Below, piece by piece: positions 24,340-34,974 of a stretch of 64,000 nt of DNA (position 1 is the stretch's first letter; every line of letters begins with the position of its first letter). The position numbers and the translations under genes were made by a program. The notes under the pieces are model-generated. The model saw only the letters and a program-made list of their open reading frames with translations. It was not told where the DNA came from and made no database searches. This DNA comes from Piliocolobus tephrosceles (taxonomy: Eukaryota; Chordata; Mammalia; Primates; Cercopithecidae): NCBI RefSeq assembly GCF_002776525.5, contig NC_045439.1, positions 119,703,100 to 119,767,099 of the forward strand, in the 5' to 3' direction.

Positions 24340-24480
24340 CAGGTGACATTATTCTAATTTTACAGGTGAATAAACTGAGCCACAAAGGGTGGACAACTTG
24401 TCCAAGGTCAAATGGTAGGTAAGAGGACAATACACAAACCCAGGTAATCTGATTTGACGGTGTATACTTAATTACTACAC
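24340..24480 (-). mobile_element. MIR, antisense, right half
   Basis: CATTATTCTAATTTTACAGG, TGAATAAACTGAGCCACAAA and ACTTGTCCAAGGTCAAATGG match the MIR core, and the ACAAACCCAGGTAATCTGAT end follows. It continues the 23822-23936 half. Confidence 0.75.
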
Positions 24481-24969
24481 CCTACTACCTCGTACCACAA
24501 AAGCTTTTCTACAAAATGGTAATGGTATATAATACTGCTTCTCATCTTCATCTTTCTGACATCTTCCTAATTCATCCTTCTTCTTCAAATATGAAATGAG
24601 TGAAGAAATAATCTTTCAAGAATTTCCACAAATGCATTACTAATGCATCACGAGGATACGTATTTTATGTTCAATGAAAGCATATTTATTGTATTTATCT
24701 GCCCATTCTACAATGATAGAAGAAAGAATACTACATACACATACACACACAAAATGCTTCTGTTTAGCTTTTAATTCCTGTCAAAATATTATTTAAGGAA
24801 AAGTATTAATATTTTCTTTAATAAATTATGTGTTTTCCATTGGGTGTAACCTTTATAAACATGTTAAATGCTTGTCCTAAATACTTGTATCACAGTACAA
24901 TCTCTTTGTAGAGAATAAATAGAGGATTCTGGAAAGATGGTGCAGAGTATTGGGGGGAGTTGCATTTTT
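24481..24969. other. AT-rich intergenic, nothing recognised
   Basis: No gene or assignable repeat. A short CA run is at about 24734-24751. Confidence 0.45.
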
Positions 24970-25545
24970 TTTTACTCAGGTAAAATTCAGATAACATGAA
25001 ATTAGCCATTAACCTTTTTAAGGTATACCACAATTCATTGGTACTTTTTACATTCACAATGCTGTGTAACTATTACCTCTATCTAGTTCTAAGGCATGTG
25101 GATCATTCCAAAAAGACGACTTAAATCCATTAAGCAGTCATTTCCCATATGCCACTTCCCCAAGCCCCTAGAAACAGTCCTTCTGTCTTTATGGATTTAT
25201 CTATTCTGTACGTTTCATGTTAATGGAATCATGTATTATGTGACCTTTTGCATCCGACTTCACAACATAATATTTTTGAGGTTCATTCATGTTGTAGCAC
25301 GTGTAAGTTCTTAAGTCCTCTTTATGGTTCAATGATTTTGCACTGGATGACTATCACATTTTGGTTATTCCCTCATTAGTTGATGGAGATTTTGGTTGTT
25401 TCCACTGTTGGGTTATTGTAATGCTGTTATATGAATTTATGTAAAAGTATTTGTTTGAAAACCTGCTTTAAATTATTTTGTGTGTATATCTAGGAATGGA
25501 ACGGCTAAGTCATATGAGAATTCTGTGTCTAACTTGTTAGGGAAC
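24970..25545 (-). mobile_element. L1M fragment, antisense
   Basis: TCTATTCTGTACGTTTCATG, TTGAGGTTCATTCATGTTGT, GATGGAGATTTTGGTTGTTT and ATATCTAGGAATGGAACGGC are antisense words of the old L1 3' region. The plus-strand 72-codon frame at 25096-25314 is a by-product. Confidence 0.75.
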
Positions 25546-25899
25546 AACTACCAAAGAGGATGGCTAGAATACACAGGGTAGCAATGTACTGAGAGAAAAG
25601 AGCTCCACAAAAAGAAAACTTTAGAAATCTGAACGAGTCCCTTTGAGTCTTCAGCTAAGTACTAATCAGCACATGCAATGGAGAAAAACTACTTAAGGAT
25701 TAGAGGTGACAGCACCTGGTGCTCACACAGATCAGGAATTGTTCTTGTTCCCACCACCCACGGTGGAAAACCTCATAATTCATTATGCATCAGTATTCAG
25801 AGGATATTCCCTCAGTTATACAGCAAAACTAGCCCATTATTAAGCGGTGATCTGGTCCCACCTAATAAAGCTTAGAAGACCCCAAAATTCCCCAACAAC
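25546..25899. other. Intergenic, nothing recognised
   Basis: No gene or assignable repeat; the 65-codon frame at 25678-25875 has no recognisable features. Confidence 0.4.
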
Positions 25900-26260
25900 A
25901 TCCCTTGAGAAAGCTCAAGAATATTTATAGGAACACAAAAACATTCAGCATCTAACAAGATAAAATTCACAACAACTGGTATCTTATAAAAAATTACATG
26001 CAGAAAAGCAGGACAATTTGATCCATGTTAAAGAGAAAAAGGAAATAGCCAAAATCATACCAGAAATGACACATGGCAGAATCAATAAATAATGATAATT
26101 TTTTGTAACTGTCTTCCATGAGCTCAAGAAGGTGGAGGATTTATTGAACATATTAAGTAGATTCTTGGAAGGTATAGAAAAGACCCAAACTTAACTTTTC
26201 ACATGAAAATTGTATGTTTAATGTTCCTGAGATAGGTATTAAATTTACTTGACCTTTATG
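25900..26260 (+). mobile_element. L1M 5'/ORF1-region fragment, sense
   Basis: CATTCAGCATCTAACAAGAT, CAGAAAAGCAGGACAATTTG, TACCAGAAATGACACATGGC and GTATAGAAAAGACCCAAAC follow the order of the coiled-coil ORF1/5' region of old L1M elements. The reading frame is destroyed. Confidence 0.55.
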
Positions 26261-26337
26261 AGTAGAAAATTCTAGGTCTAGTGAATACATAAATTTTGAT
26301 AATTTGACTAGAATTATCAAAATAAAGTCATGGCTGC

Positions 26338-26720
26338 TGTATTAGTTCGTTTTCATACTGCTATACAGAATTGCCTGAGACTGGGTAACTTATAAAGAAA
26401 ACAGGTTTAGTTGACTCACAGTTCAGCATAGTTGGGGAGGCCTCAAGAAACATACAATCATGCTGGAAGGTGAAGGGGAAGCAAGGCACCTTCTTCCAAG
26501 GCAGCAGGAAGGAGAAGTGCTGAGTGAAGGGGAGAAGAGCCCGTTATAAAACCATCAGATCTCGTGAGAACTCACAGTCACAAGAACAGCATAGGAAAAA
26601 CAGTCCTCATTATTCAATTGCCTCCACCTGGTCTCTCCCTTAACACATGGGGATTATGGGATTGTGGGAATTACAATTCAAGATGACATTTTGGTGGAGA
26701 CACAAAGGCAAACTGTATCA
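26338..26720 (-). mobile_element. Solitary MST/THE1-type MaLR LTR, antisense
   Basis: A complete 383-bp LTR. The + strand runs from TGTATTAGTTCGTTTTCATA to CAAACTGTATCA, the reverse complement of an LTR beginning TGATACAGTTTG. Internal landmarks include ATCAGATCTCGTGAGAACTC and GGGGAGGCCTCAAGAAAC. Flanking 5-bp repeats are GCTGC (26333-26337) and GCTCC (26721-26725), a near-perfect target duplication. No internal region or coding sequence is present, so it is a recombined solo LTR. Confidence 0.85.
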
Positions 26721-26725
26721 GCTCC

Positions 26726-29099
26726 TGTCAAATTCTGGACAAACCCTGAAAGTTTTCTTAAGTACCTGAAAGGAAGTATTTAAGGAGTTAGTTACCAAAG
26801 TGACTAGTTCCTCTTTAAAGCTGGAGACTGCAAGCACATTTGGGCCTGCAATTTCTCTCCACTCCCCCTCTATCTTCCTGACACTGAGCTTGCTTAGTGC
26901 CGACAATTGTGTAGTCCAGTTCCCTTACTATTACTATTACTCTGTTACTATTTATCTACATTAAAAAATAAAAATTAAAAATATGCGTACATATCTATTG
27001 GTCCTATTTCTCTGGTTTCTCTAGTTGAAACTTGACTGATGTATACCTAAAACGATTTGAGACATACCAGGCAGTTGCAATATATGTATTTTGTTAGGGC
27101 AGAGGTTTGAACAAAATGTAAAGTAACTTTATAAGACTGTCAAGGAAATTTAAATATAGATCAGATATGTGGTGATATTAAGGAGTTTTGTTAATTATTT
27201 TCAATCTAATAATAGTATTTTAGTTTTTTAAAAAAAGTATATAATACTTTTGAAGAAAAATGATGTGACAGAATTTGCTTCAAGGTATCCTGAAGTAAGA
27301 GTTACAAAGGAAACAAGATGGGTCAGTTGATAGTTTTGAATGTGGATATATGGTACCTGGGACTCATTATACTATTTTATATCTTTTTGAATATGTTCCA
27401 AATTTTCTATAATGAGAAGGTAAAATGAAAAACTATTTTTTGTTTACTAATTTTTCTACAGCTATTACAGAATTAGAACAGCTCAGTTTCTTTTTGTCTC
27501 CCTCATTCTATCGTACAAATAAACACACACATACACACACACCTCTCTGTATATATACATATGCACATATACATTCACATGTAAATGGTATTTTTTAGTA
27601 AGTAAGTTCAATTTGCTCTCAATTATATGAAATGACACAATAATAATAATTTAGAATTACATCATGTAAATTACACACTCACAACTTAGCATGGTTATGA
27701 CTACATAGGGAAACCAAAAGATTAAATATTAAGGCAAAATCTAGGAGTGATTATGTTTTTCACATCCCAATGGTTTATGGTAACGCATTTTTTTAAATAT
27801 ACAAGGATGCCAATTTGTTATTGTACTTATAAACACAAATAATCTTGTTATAACTTTTTACTATTTGACCTGTAATAAACACTTGAAATAGCAAACTACA
27901 TTAGAAAGGATCTTGACCAGAGGCATTAAAAACTTATCAAGAAGTCAAGAAATACTATTGCTTATTTGAGTAGTAGGAAGTAAACAGATAAGAAATCTGA
28001 ATAATCTATAATGCACACTATTCCCTGATGCCATCTGTGTGTTTCCTATTTATCATTTGAAGCTGTATTTCATTATATTTATAACATCTCATTTATTATT
28101 TCTTCAATTCACTGCATACTCCTATATACAGTACTTTTTAATGAAGGAGCTATCTTATCAAAATGATCGTTTCTATGTTTACATGTGAAAAGATACATTA
28201 AAAAATTTATATTCTACCGATTCCTGTGTCCATTTTTGATCTCTGGCTTTAGCTCTAGCTAAGAACATCATGGAAGGTAGAAGATGTGACGACGTATTAA
28301 TTTATTACACCACAACAATGGCATAAGAGTGAACTGTGATAAATATTTCTACTACTTACACATAGAGGAATTGCAACATGAGGTAATCTTATGAATCCAC
28401 AAGATCCTGTGGTTAAAATGGAAAGGTCTACAACAAAAAGTCATAGCTCTTGAGTATTATTAGGGTGACCATATAATAATCTAAGTTAGGACAATTTTGA
28501 GAGTATTAACAATTGTTCTGGGACATCTGGCATAAGCCAGGACCATCTGGGGGCAATTGGACTTGGAGTCACTCTAGGTTTTATCAGAATACAGTATATA
28601 TGGAATACAGCCCAAGTGATTTAAACTTGGTTGACAAAACATATAAATACCAGTGAATTATTGCTTTGTTAGTCTACTTTTGTAGTTATTGTTTAAGAAT
28701 TTTTTTCTTATCCTTTTATATCTTAACCTCTTTATCTTTCATTGTTTTACTCCAGAAATTTTTCACATCCGAATGGTTTAAAAGATGCAACTATCACATT
28801 TTGAATTGTGGTTCCAAGTAAATTTATTTTCAACTGTAGATTTTAATAAGTATTATTGTTTTTAAAATGCAAAAATAAAGACAATAAGTATATTGAATAT
28901 ATTCTTTATATTAATCTTGTTTCCCTTTGTATTTATTTTTCACAGTGCCTAATGGTACATCTTCAAAATGTGTACTGCTAACTCATTTAAAAATACATGG
29001 TAAGGTGCATAGTATGTACTTTGATTTTGACAATATTCTTTGTTAGATTCTACAAATGGTAGAAAAAATACTATTTTTTTTTCAAGAAAAAGAAACTGA
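26726..29099. other. AT-rich intergenic, no gene recognised
   Basis: About 2.4 kb with no exon, RNA gene or recognisable transposon apart from a short CA microsatellite at about 27523-27542. Confidence 0.45.
27523..27542. repeat. Interrupted (CA)n microsatellite
   Basis: Alternating CA units broken once by AT. It is followed by a TATA-rich segment. Confidence 0.8.
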
Positions 29100-29235
29100 T
29101 ATAGCATTTATCAAGTCTCCTATTATATAGATGGGAAAATTAAAATTCAGAGAAGTTAAGCTACTGTAAGTCACAAAGTTAGTGTGTGGAAGAGTCACAA
29201 CCAGATCATCAATTCAAGGTTCCCTTTTTAACTAT
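29100..29235 (-). mobile_element. MIR fragment, antisense
   Basis: ATAGATGGGAAAATTAAAAT, TCAGAGAAGTTAAGCTACTG and AAGTCACAAAGTTAGTGTGT follow the antisense MIR core. Confidence 0.7.
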
Positions 29236-29345
29236 TTTGAAATAATTTTAGACTTGAAAAGGGTTGCAAATATAGTAGAAATTCTCCTGTACCCTTCACT
29301 CAGCTTCCCCTAATGTTTACATAACCATTATACAATTATTATGAA
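29236..29345 (-). mobile_element. Old L1 3'-end fragment, antisense
   Basis: CCTGTACCCTTCACTCAGCT and TCCCCTAATGTTTACATAAC resemble the antisense 3' part of old L1M elements. The fragment is short, so the assignment is tentative. Confidence 0.4.
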
Positions 29346-30199
29346 GTAAACTTAGTTCAGATTTATTACCTTTAAGTCAAGTGTGTAAAGTATGAAATGA
29401 TATGTTTCATAATATTTAGAAAAAGTGCTAGAAAAATTAATGATCCATTAGAAACCAAGGAAGCATATTCAGTGCCAAAGAATTTAGTATTCTTTCTAAT
29501 CCTAACATATCTATTAGGATGACATGTTTACAAATGGAATATTAAGATTTGAGGACTTTGAGATAGTATAGAACACATTTATGTCTCTATATAAATTAGT
29601 GTGAGCTTTCATACTTTTATAAACATATCCACCAATAGAGAATTAATTATTATTATTGAGTACAGAAACATAAAAACTTTAATTTTTAACAAGTTAAAAT
29701 TCAATAAATAATTTTTCTATCAGTGAAATCTTAGAAAATTATTTCTAATCAATATGAATCAATATGTCTATTTAGAGAACTTGTTATAAAAGAATTGGGA
29801 TAGGTCATGTATGTTTTAGTATATATTGGCTCCTATTTTCTTTGTGCTACCTTGAACAGCAACAACAACAACAACAAAATAAGAATACTGATTCTTCATG
29901 ACTTATATCTTAAAAAACTAAAAATTTGTTTGTGAAGAGCCCAGAGAAAACAAATTATTCAGGCTTTTTACACTCAGTGCTTGGTTACAATATTTGAATT
30001 ATAGAAATTATAAAGCCTTCTTTTTTTAGTACTTTCAGCTTTCCAAATTATTTCATTATCCTTACTATTTGATTCCTAAAAATGCCTTGTATTAACAGTA
30101 TTCGTATTTTCTTTTTCCCTAAATTAGGTCGATACTTCTAACAAACTGGTAGAGCCTCATTCATATGTCTGTGCTCTATCATTTTCGTCCCCACTGGCC
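29346..30199. other. AT-rich intergenic; (AAC)n at 29861-29877
   Basis: No gene. A small AAC microsatellite is the only feature I recognise. Confidence 0.45.
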
Positions 30200-30478
30200 T
30201 GATTTTCCATCACCGTGGAGATGTTCTGACACCAGGAGGTGTTAATGCCCCAACGTTTCCAGTCTGCAGAGCAGACTCCAGTGGCCAGAGAAAGTGCTCA
30301 GAAAAAGATGCAGGGCTCGCAGTTGAAGACTGGCCAGTATGAACTGAGTTAAGGCCACTAGGAATAGATCTCGACCAATGGCTGAAGGGAGCTAGTATAT
30401 ATATACCTCAGCTTTCTCACACTTCCAGTGGGATAGTTCTAGGGCTAGTGTTTTAAACTGGCTTCAAGAAAATCACAG
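30200..30478 (+). mobile_element. Possible solitary ERV-L type LTR
   Basis: A patch of higher complexity and GC than its surroundings. It ends with a TATA-like run (AGTATATATATACCTCAGCT), then TTCTCACACTTCCAGTGG and TTTTAAACTGGCTTC, similar in layout to old LTR16-like LTRs. No target duplication is identified. It could instead be conserved regulatory DNA. Confidence 0.3.
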
Positions 30479-30517
30479 TGAGATTAAAAACATGACAACT
30501 TGCTTGGTAATGCACAC

Positions 30518-30539
30518 TTTTTTTTTTTTTTTTTTTTTT
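30518..30539. repeat. T22 homopolymer and pyrimidine tract
   Basis: Twenty-two uninterrupted T bases followed by CTTTCC-type pyrimidines to about 30570. There is no Alu or L1 next to it whose tail this would be. Confidence 0.9.
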
Positions 30540-30570
30540 GCTTTCCTTCCTTTCCCTGCCTCACTTCCCA

Positions 30571-32784
30571 TTTCCTACTGTTCTTCCTGAAATTATTTCC
30601 AAAATACACTACTTGCACTTGAATCTTTAAATCAGGGTCTACTTCTGGTGAGACACAAATTCAGAAAATGTTTTCCCAAAGCATTCAAGAGACATTCAAG
30701 TAGTGGGAGTATTTATGTTTTGTATTATGTTTTGAGTAACTAACTGGATCGATTGTAGAAAAAGCAGGAGCATGGAGACAAAGTGAGTTTAGGGTTATCT
30801 GTGGATATCAACTATCTGCCTGTTGTCTTGAAAGCCAATCATTGTTACTGAAAATAGGAAATCTTATGTCTATGTTACTTAGCCTGAAACAGGAAGAAAA
30901 AGAACTCTCTCAATAAAAGACAATAAAGACCGGGGATTTTGTTCTTTATCTTAATATCATTTTCTATCACGGTTGCTTATATTTGTAACTAACACAAGTT
31001 GTATGGTGTCTTAAGGTGTTATAAATATTATTAAATTAGTAGAGCTGAATTGCTTTGTTAATTAAAAAATAAAATTGTATTTCTTTTTGGAGAAGTAAAA
31101 GGTCAAATGCTTCTATTATATTTTTAAAAAGTATATTCTAACAGTTTATTTGTAGCATAAAAGGTATAACATACCAAATATTAATAAACTGAGATCTACT
31201 ATACATTTTTATTTATTCAGTTTTATTAGCTGGTACAAAATGCAGAAAACAAAGGGTAAAATGTTTGTTATGTCCATTTAATCAGAATTATAGAGATATA
31301 ATAATATAATATAGAGCAATAAGAATGATATAGAAGTATAATTTAAAAAAACAAAATATACTAAAAAATGGAAGGTTAATTAGAATGTATTCTCTGATAA
31401 TCTTCATTGTCCAAATTATTAATAGTTCGTAGCTGACTGATACTTTGATGTCTGACTAGGTCTTGGGATAGTCTCTGTGATTCCTGGCATATCCTACCTA
31501 AGTTACCATTCATCATCCCATCCACATTAAAAATTATATCTACCATTTCTGGGCCCCATGGAGTGATACGTATAACAGTATTTAAACATTAAGTCTGAAG
31601 AAAGAAATAAGAGAAAGGTCAAATAAATACTACAAGAATACAGTGTGACTTTTATTTAATAGCATGTATCTGTAAAGCAATTTAACTTATAAACTCTTTT
31701 TCAACTTAACTGATGCATGGCAATGACAAAGATTTTCTAAACTATGTTAGAAATATTTTATTTTTAGAAATTTGTTAAACTAAGGTTTTCCAATTCTAAC
31801 TTCTGTCTTTTCCCAGTTCAAAATTACATTCTACTGAATACTTGGCTCAAGCTTTAATGTAATATGTTTGAATTATCTGTCCTTCAACTATCTTTGTCCA
31901 CTGTCGTTTACTATTTTAAAACAAATCTAGTGCTAAATATCAGCCCTTTTGTAATTTTTCATTTAAAAATGTCCTTACATAATTTTATACACTGAACACT
32001 TTGTACAACGTCTGGCATCAGCCTTTTACTATCTTGAATGCCACATACTCATTCCAAACACTTTTTCCTCATCACAGTTCCATTTGTACCCAATTGTATG
32101 TTTAATTCCTCTTTATTTTGGTCATGAAGGCTATATGGTGGTTTCCTATTACATTACACATCAGATGAAAATTTTGGACTTTGGTTAATAGACCTTTTCC
32201 AATATGCACTAACTTACCTTCTTTCCTTTTCTTTCAGCTCTCAGCATACCTTCTTCACTGATAGAGGCAAACGTTTTTTCCGTAGTCCAGAGGAACTTTT
32301 AGTCCCAAACTAAACGCTATTCTCTTTCTCATTCAGAGGACTGATACCTCTCATTGCTTAAAAAGCACCAGAAATCCCAATGCTTCCTAGACGATTCTTC
32401 CAATAAGGACGCTATGAGGAGCGTTAGTATTCCTTGCTATTGCCTATTTAATCTATCAGGAATTAAATTTTATTCTATTCACTTTGGTTATTGCTTTAGA
32501 TATGCATATATTCTTTGTTAGAATATCATAATTACAGTGAAGTTCCTTCTTATGCTAGCTTAGTATGAAAGCCATCTTTCTGGTTCAATTGTTGTAGTGG
32601 AAAGTATAGGGAACGAATATCTTCATTCTACAAATCTAGTGAATATGTTTATCCTTTTTACAGCTTAGAATACATTGCCACAGTCTCTCTCGTTTGACTC
32701 CCAAGAATGGTGGAAATTGGTTGGAGTCTCAGTCCCTGTTTTGAGTGGGAGAGAATCCGGAGCTCTAATGTATTGCAACATTTA
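30571..32784. other. AT-rich intergenic, no gene recognised
   Basis: About 2.2 kb of AT-rich DNA with no recognisable repeat or gene, about 1-3 kb upstream of the NOVA1 CpG island. Confidence 0.45.
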
Positions 32785-32995
32785 AGAGAGCAGCCTTTGC
32801 AGTCAGGAAGACCTGAGTTTGAAATTACTACAGTGTTTATAGCTGTGTAACTTTGGGTAAATTTCTAATATCTTTAAACCTAAACTACCTCATAAAATGG
32901 GTACAGTAATAACTACACGTCATACTGCATGTAATTGACACAGCATGCAAAGTGGATTGTTTGCCACGTGGTAAGCACTTAATAAATGGCAACAC
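32785..32995 (+). mobile_element. MIR, sense
   Basis: GAGAGCAGCCTTTGCAGTCA, GGAAGACCTGAGTTTGAAAT, TAGCTGTGTAACTTTGGGTA and GTAAGCACTTAATAAATGGC follow the MIR consensus from its tRNA-derived head to its end. Well preserved for its age. Confidence 0.8.
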
Positions 32996-32997
32996 GT

Positions 32998-33108
32998 TAA
33001 GGGATTTGCCCAAGATACACTTGTAGAACAGCCTACAAGGACGGGAAACCAAGAAAGATTTCAGACTCCGAAGCCCATGCTTTTCTACCACCCTGCTTCC
33101 TAGAACAC
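32998..33108 (-). mobile_element. MIR, antisense
   Basis: AAGGGATTTGCCCAAGATAC, ATTTCAGACTCCGAAGCCCA and TGCTTTTCTACCACCCTGCT are the antisense MIR core. It abuts a sense MIR on each side. Confidence 0.7.
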
Positions 33109-33111
33109 TGA

Positions 33112-33225
33112 GTTAATTAGACTACTAACTTGATGAATGACCTTGAGCAAAATACTTCACCGAGTCAGTTTACTCATCTGTAAAATGAGGGACTTGATTT
33201 AGATAATGCCTAATGTCCTTTCAGA
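33112..33225 (+). mobile_element. MIR/MIR3-like fragment, sense
   Basis: AATGACCTTGAGCAAAATAC and TTTACTCATCTGTAAAATGA match the MIR core in sense orientation. Third of three adjacent MIRs. Confidence 0.7.
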
Positions 33226-33639
33226 GTCTATTCGGTGTTGTAGGGTTGACGTTCAGGTCCGTGATATGTCCAAAATCTATATAATCATAAGCTGTGCACA
33301 TGGCAATGAATTTTATTCCGACACTCGTATTTCGTTCAATATTTAGTTCTGTGTGCACACTCAGCTGTTGCCTGTCTTTAGTCTGCCTACCAGCGCCTTG
33401 TGAAGGGAAGACCCACACCTAGCTTTATTTATTTATATCCTGGCTTGTTCCCGAAAGGATTTATGGCGGCGAGTGACACTCTAAGTCCCCTAATGGTGCC
33501 ACACAGTGCGATTATGAAATCCTCTTTGGATGAAACCATCCCGTAGAAAATCGCCAATGAGTGAGATGCTAACTAATTAGTCTTTCACCCAACTCTTAAA
33601 AATAAAAACTAATTCACCTAGCTAGAAGTCCTGGAAGCA
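33226..33639. promoter_or_regulatory. Proximal NOVA1 upstream flank, likely conserved non-coding
   Basis: This has no transposon, rising CpG content and a homeodomain-like palindrome ACTAATTAGT at 33572-33581, with ACTAATTC at about 33608-33615. Location just upstream of the CpG island suggests regulatory sequence; that is inference, as no conservation data are available here. Confidence 0.4.
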
Positions 33640-34293
33640 TACAGTGCTGGCTCTCCCTCCAGCTCTGACGCTGTCCCACCCGTTGTCAACGGTCACTCGA
33701 ATGCCCTTCTTAGACTAGCCAAAACTGTCGCCGCTCCAGTACCAGCCGGACCAAGATCCCACCCCGCCCCTTCGCAGCCCCTCATCACCCAGGCTTCCTG
33801 ATTGGGAAGGGGCCCGAAGAACCTTTCTCACATTTCCATTTTATTGGCTGGAACGGCTGTCAGTAATCTCTCCTTCCCGCCTTCTAGCCTAGCGTGTTTC
33901 GTGGACCCCTTGGTTTCTGCGACAAGCCGCTTACGTTTGCCTGAGCCGTGTTGCCGGGGACCGGCGACCTTTCACCCCTACCTTCCCACAGGAGCGCCCC
34001 GGCCCCCGCCCCCGCCTCAACCGCCGGCGCGCGCCCTCACCGCGCACGCGCTCCCCTCGTGCGCGCACACGCCCGCGCACACACACTCCCTCACCCCCGC
34101 CCGCCGTGTTCCCCCTCACCCCCCAGCTGCCCCGTCGGCTGAAGCGTCGGCGCTGGGAGGCGGCGGCGCTGCTGAGAGGCAGGGACCCGAGCGCGAAGTG
34201 TGTGGGAGTCTACGAACTCAACCCCTCTCTACCCTCCCCTCACAGCCACCCCCCTCCCTCCCCGCCAGCCCCCCCCAACAAGCGGGAGAAATA

Positions 34294-34410
34294 ATGAGCG
34301 AGACCGGGCGGCAGCAGCAGCAGCGCCGAGCAGCCCAGGCAACGGCAGAACCGCTCCGGCAGCGGCGGCGGCGGCGGCAACACCAGCAGCGGGAGCGAGC
34401 GCAGCGCTAG
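34294..34410 (+). CDS. Putative upstream ORF in the NOVA1 leader (38 aa)
   Basis: An ATG at 34294 opens a 38-codon frame ending TAG at 34408-34410. The peptide begins MSETGRQQQQRRAAQ and is dominated by Arg and Gln because it reads through a CAG run (34310-34325) and a CGG run (about 34362-34378). The start context has A at -3 but A at +4, so it is moderate. I see no other ATG between its stop and the NOVA1 start at 34975, giving room for reinitiation. It matters only if transcription begins upstream of 34294, which I infer but cannot prove. The peptide resembles no family I know; any role is likely in translational control. Confidence 0.4.
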   Translation: MSETGRQQQQRRAAQATAEPLRQRRRRRQHQQRERAQR

Positions 34411-34436
34411 CGCGGCGCGGGGACCGCCGCGCTCCT

Positions 34437-34731
34437 TCCCGGCTTCTACCCTCCTCTGCCGCTCGCTCCTTTCTCGACATCCACCTCCTTCCCCTCCTCC
34501 TGCTCATTCACTCTTTCCCTCACTCTCCCCTCCTCCTCGGCTTCTCCCCGCGCCCCGCCAGCCCTCGCGCTCTCCCACTCCCTCTGCCCGTCCTCCCCGG
34601 TCCCCTCCTCCCGCTCATTCACTCGCCCCTCTCCCTTCTCCACTCTCTCCCCCTCTCTCCTTTCTTCTTCTTCTTTCACCCTCCGTCTCTCACACCCCCT
34701 CCATTCCCCTGTCTCCTTTCCGACACTGCAC
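34437..34731 (+). promoter_or_regulatory. NOVA1: Pyrimidine-rich YCAY-bearing leader tract
   Basis: About 300 nt of C/T-rich sequence lies in the presumed 5'UTR. In 34501-34710 I count 12 adenines, of which 10 are the A of a YCAY tetramer (TCAT, TCAC, CCAC or CCAT). YCAY clusters are the RNA target of NOVA KH domains, so this could be an autoregulatory binding region. The pyrimidine bias could equally recruit PTB-like or poly-C-binding proteins or act at the DNA level. Confidence 0.55.
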
Positions 34732-34820
34732 TGCAGCTGCTCCTCAGCCCTGCCCCCTCCCCAGTGAGAACAAACCAGCAACATTGCTTTTTTTCTTAAA
34801 GAGATTTATATTGATCCGAT

Positions 34821-34935
34821 TAAAAAAAAAAAACCTTAAGAAACCCCAAACGCAAAAAAAAAAAAAAAAAAAAAGAAAAAAAAAAGAAAAAAAAAAAGAA
34901 AAAAGAAAAAGAAAAGAAAAAGCCAAAACAAAAGG
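34821..34935 (+). repeat. NOVA1: A-rich tract in the NOVA1 5'UTR
   Basis: Over 100 nt of nearly pure A with scattered G, ending about 40 nt before the start codon. It is not an Alu or L1 tail, since no retroelement precedes it. In the mRNA it could bind poly(A)-binding protein or keep the start region unstructured. It may also be length-polymorphic. Confidence 0.8.
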
Positions 34936-34974
34936 GAGAACCTTCTCCCGGTAGCAGCGGCAGGAACTGCAAAC

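Noticed and set aside
33802..34410. 202-codon open frame upstream of NOVA1
   Set aside because: It begins in promoter sequence, is Pro/Ala/Arg-rich because of GC-rich composition, and shows no domain. Only its last 38 codons (the uORF from 34294) are plausible as translated leader sequence.
34200..34799. 199-codon open frame across the leader
   Set aside because: It is a product of the C/T-rich tract, giving Pro/Ser/Leu runs without domain features. The overlapping minus-strand frames are equally compositional.
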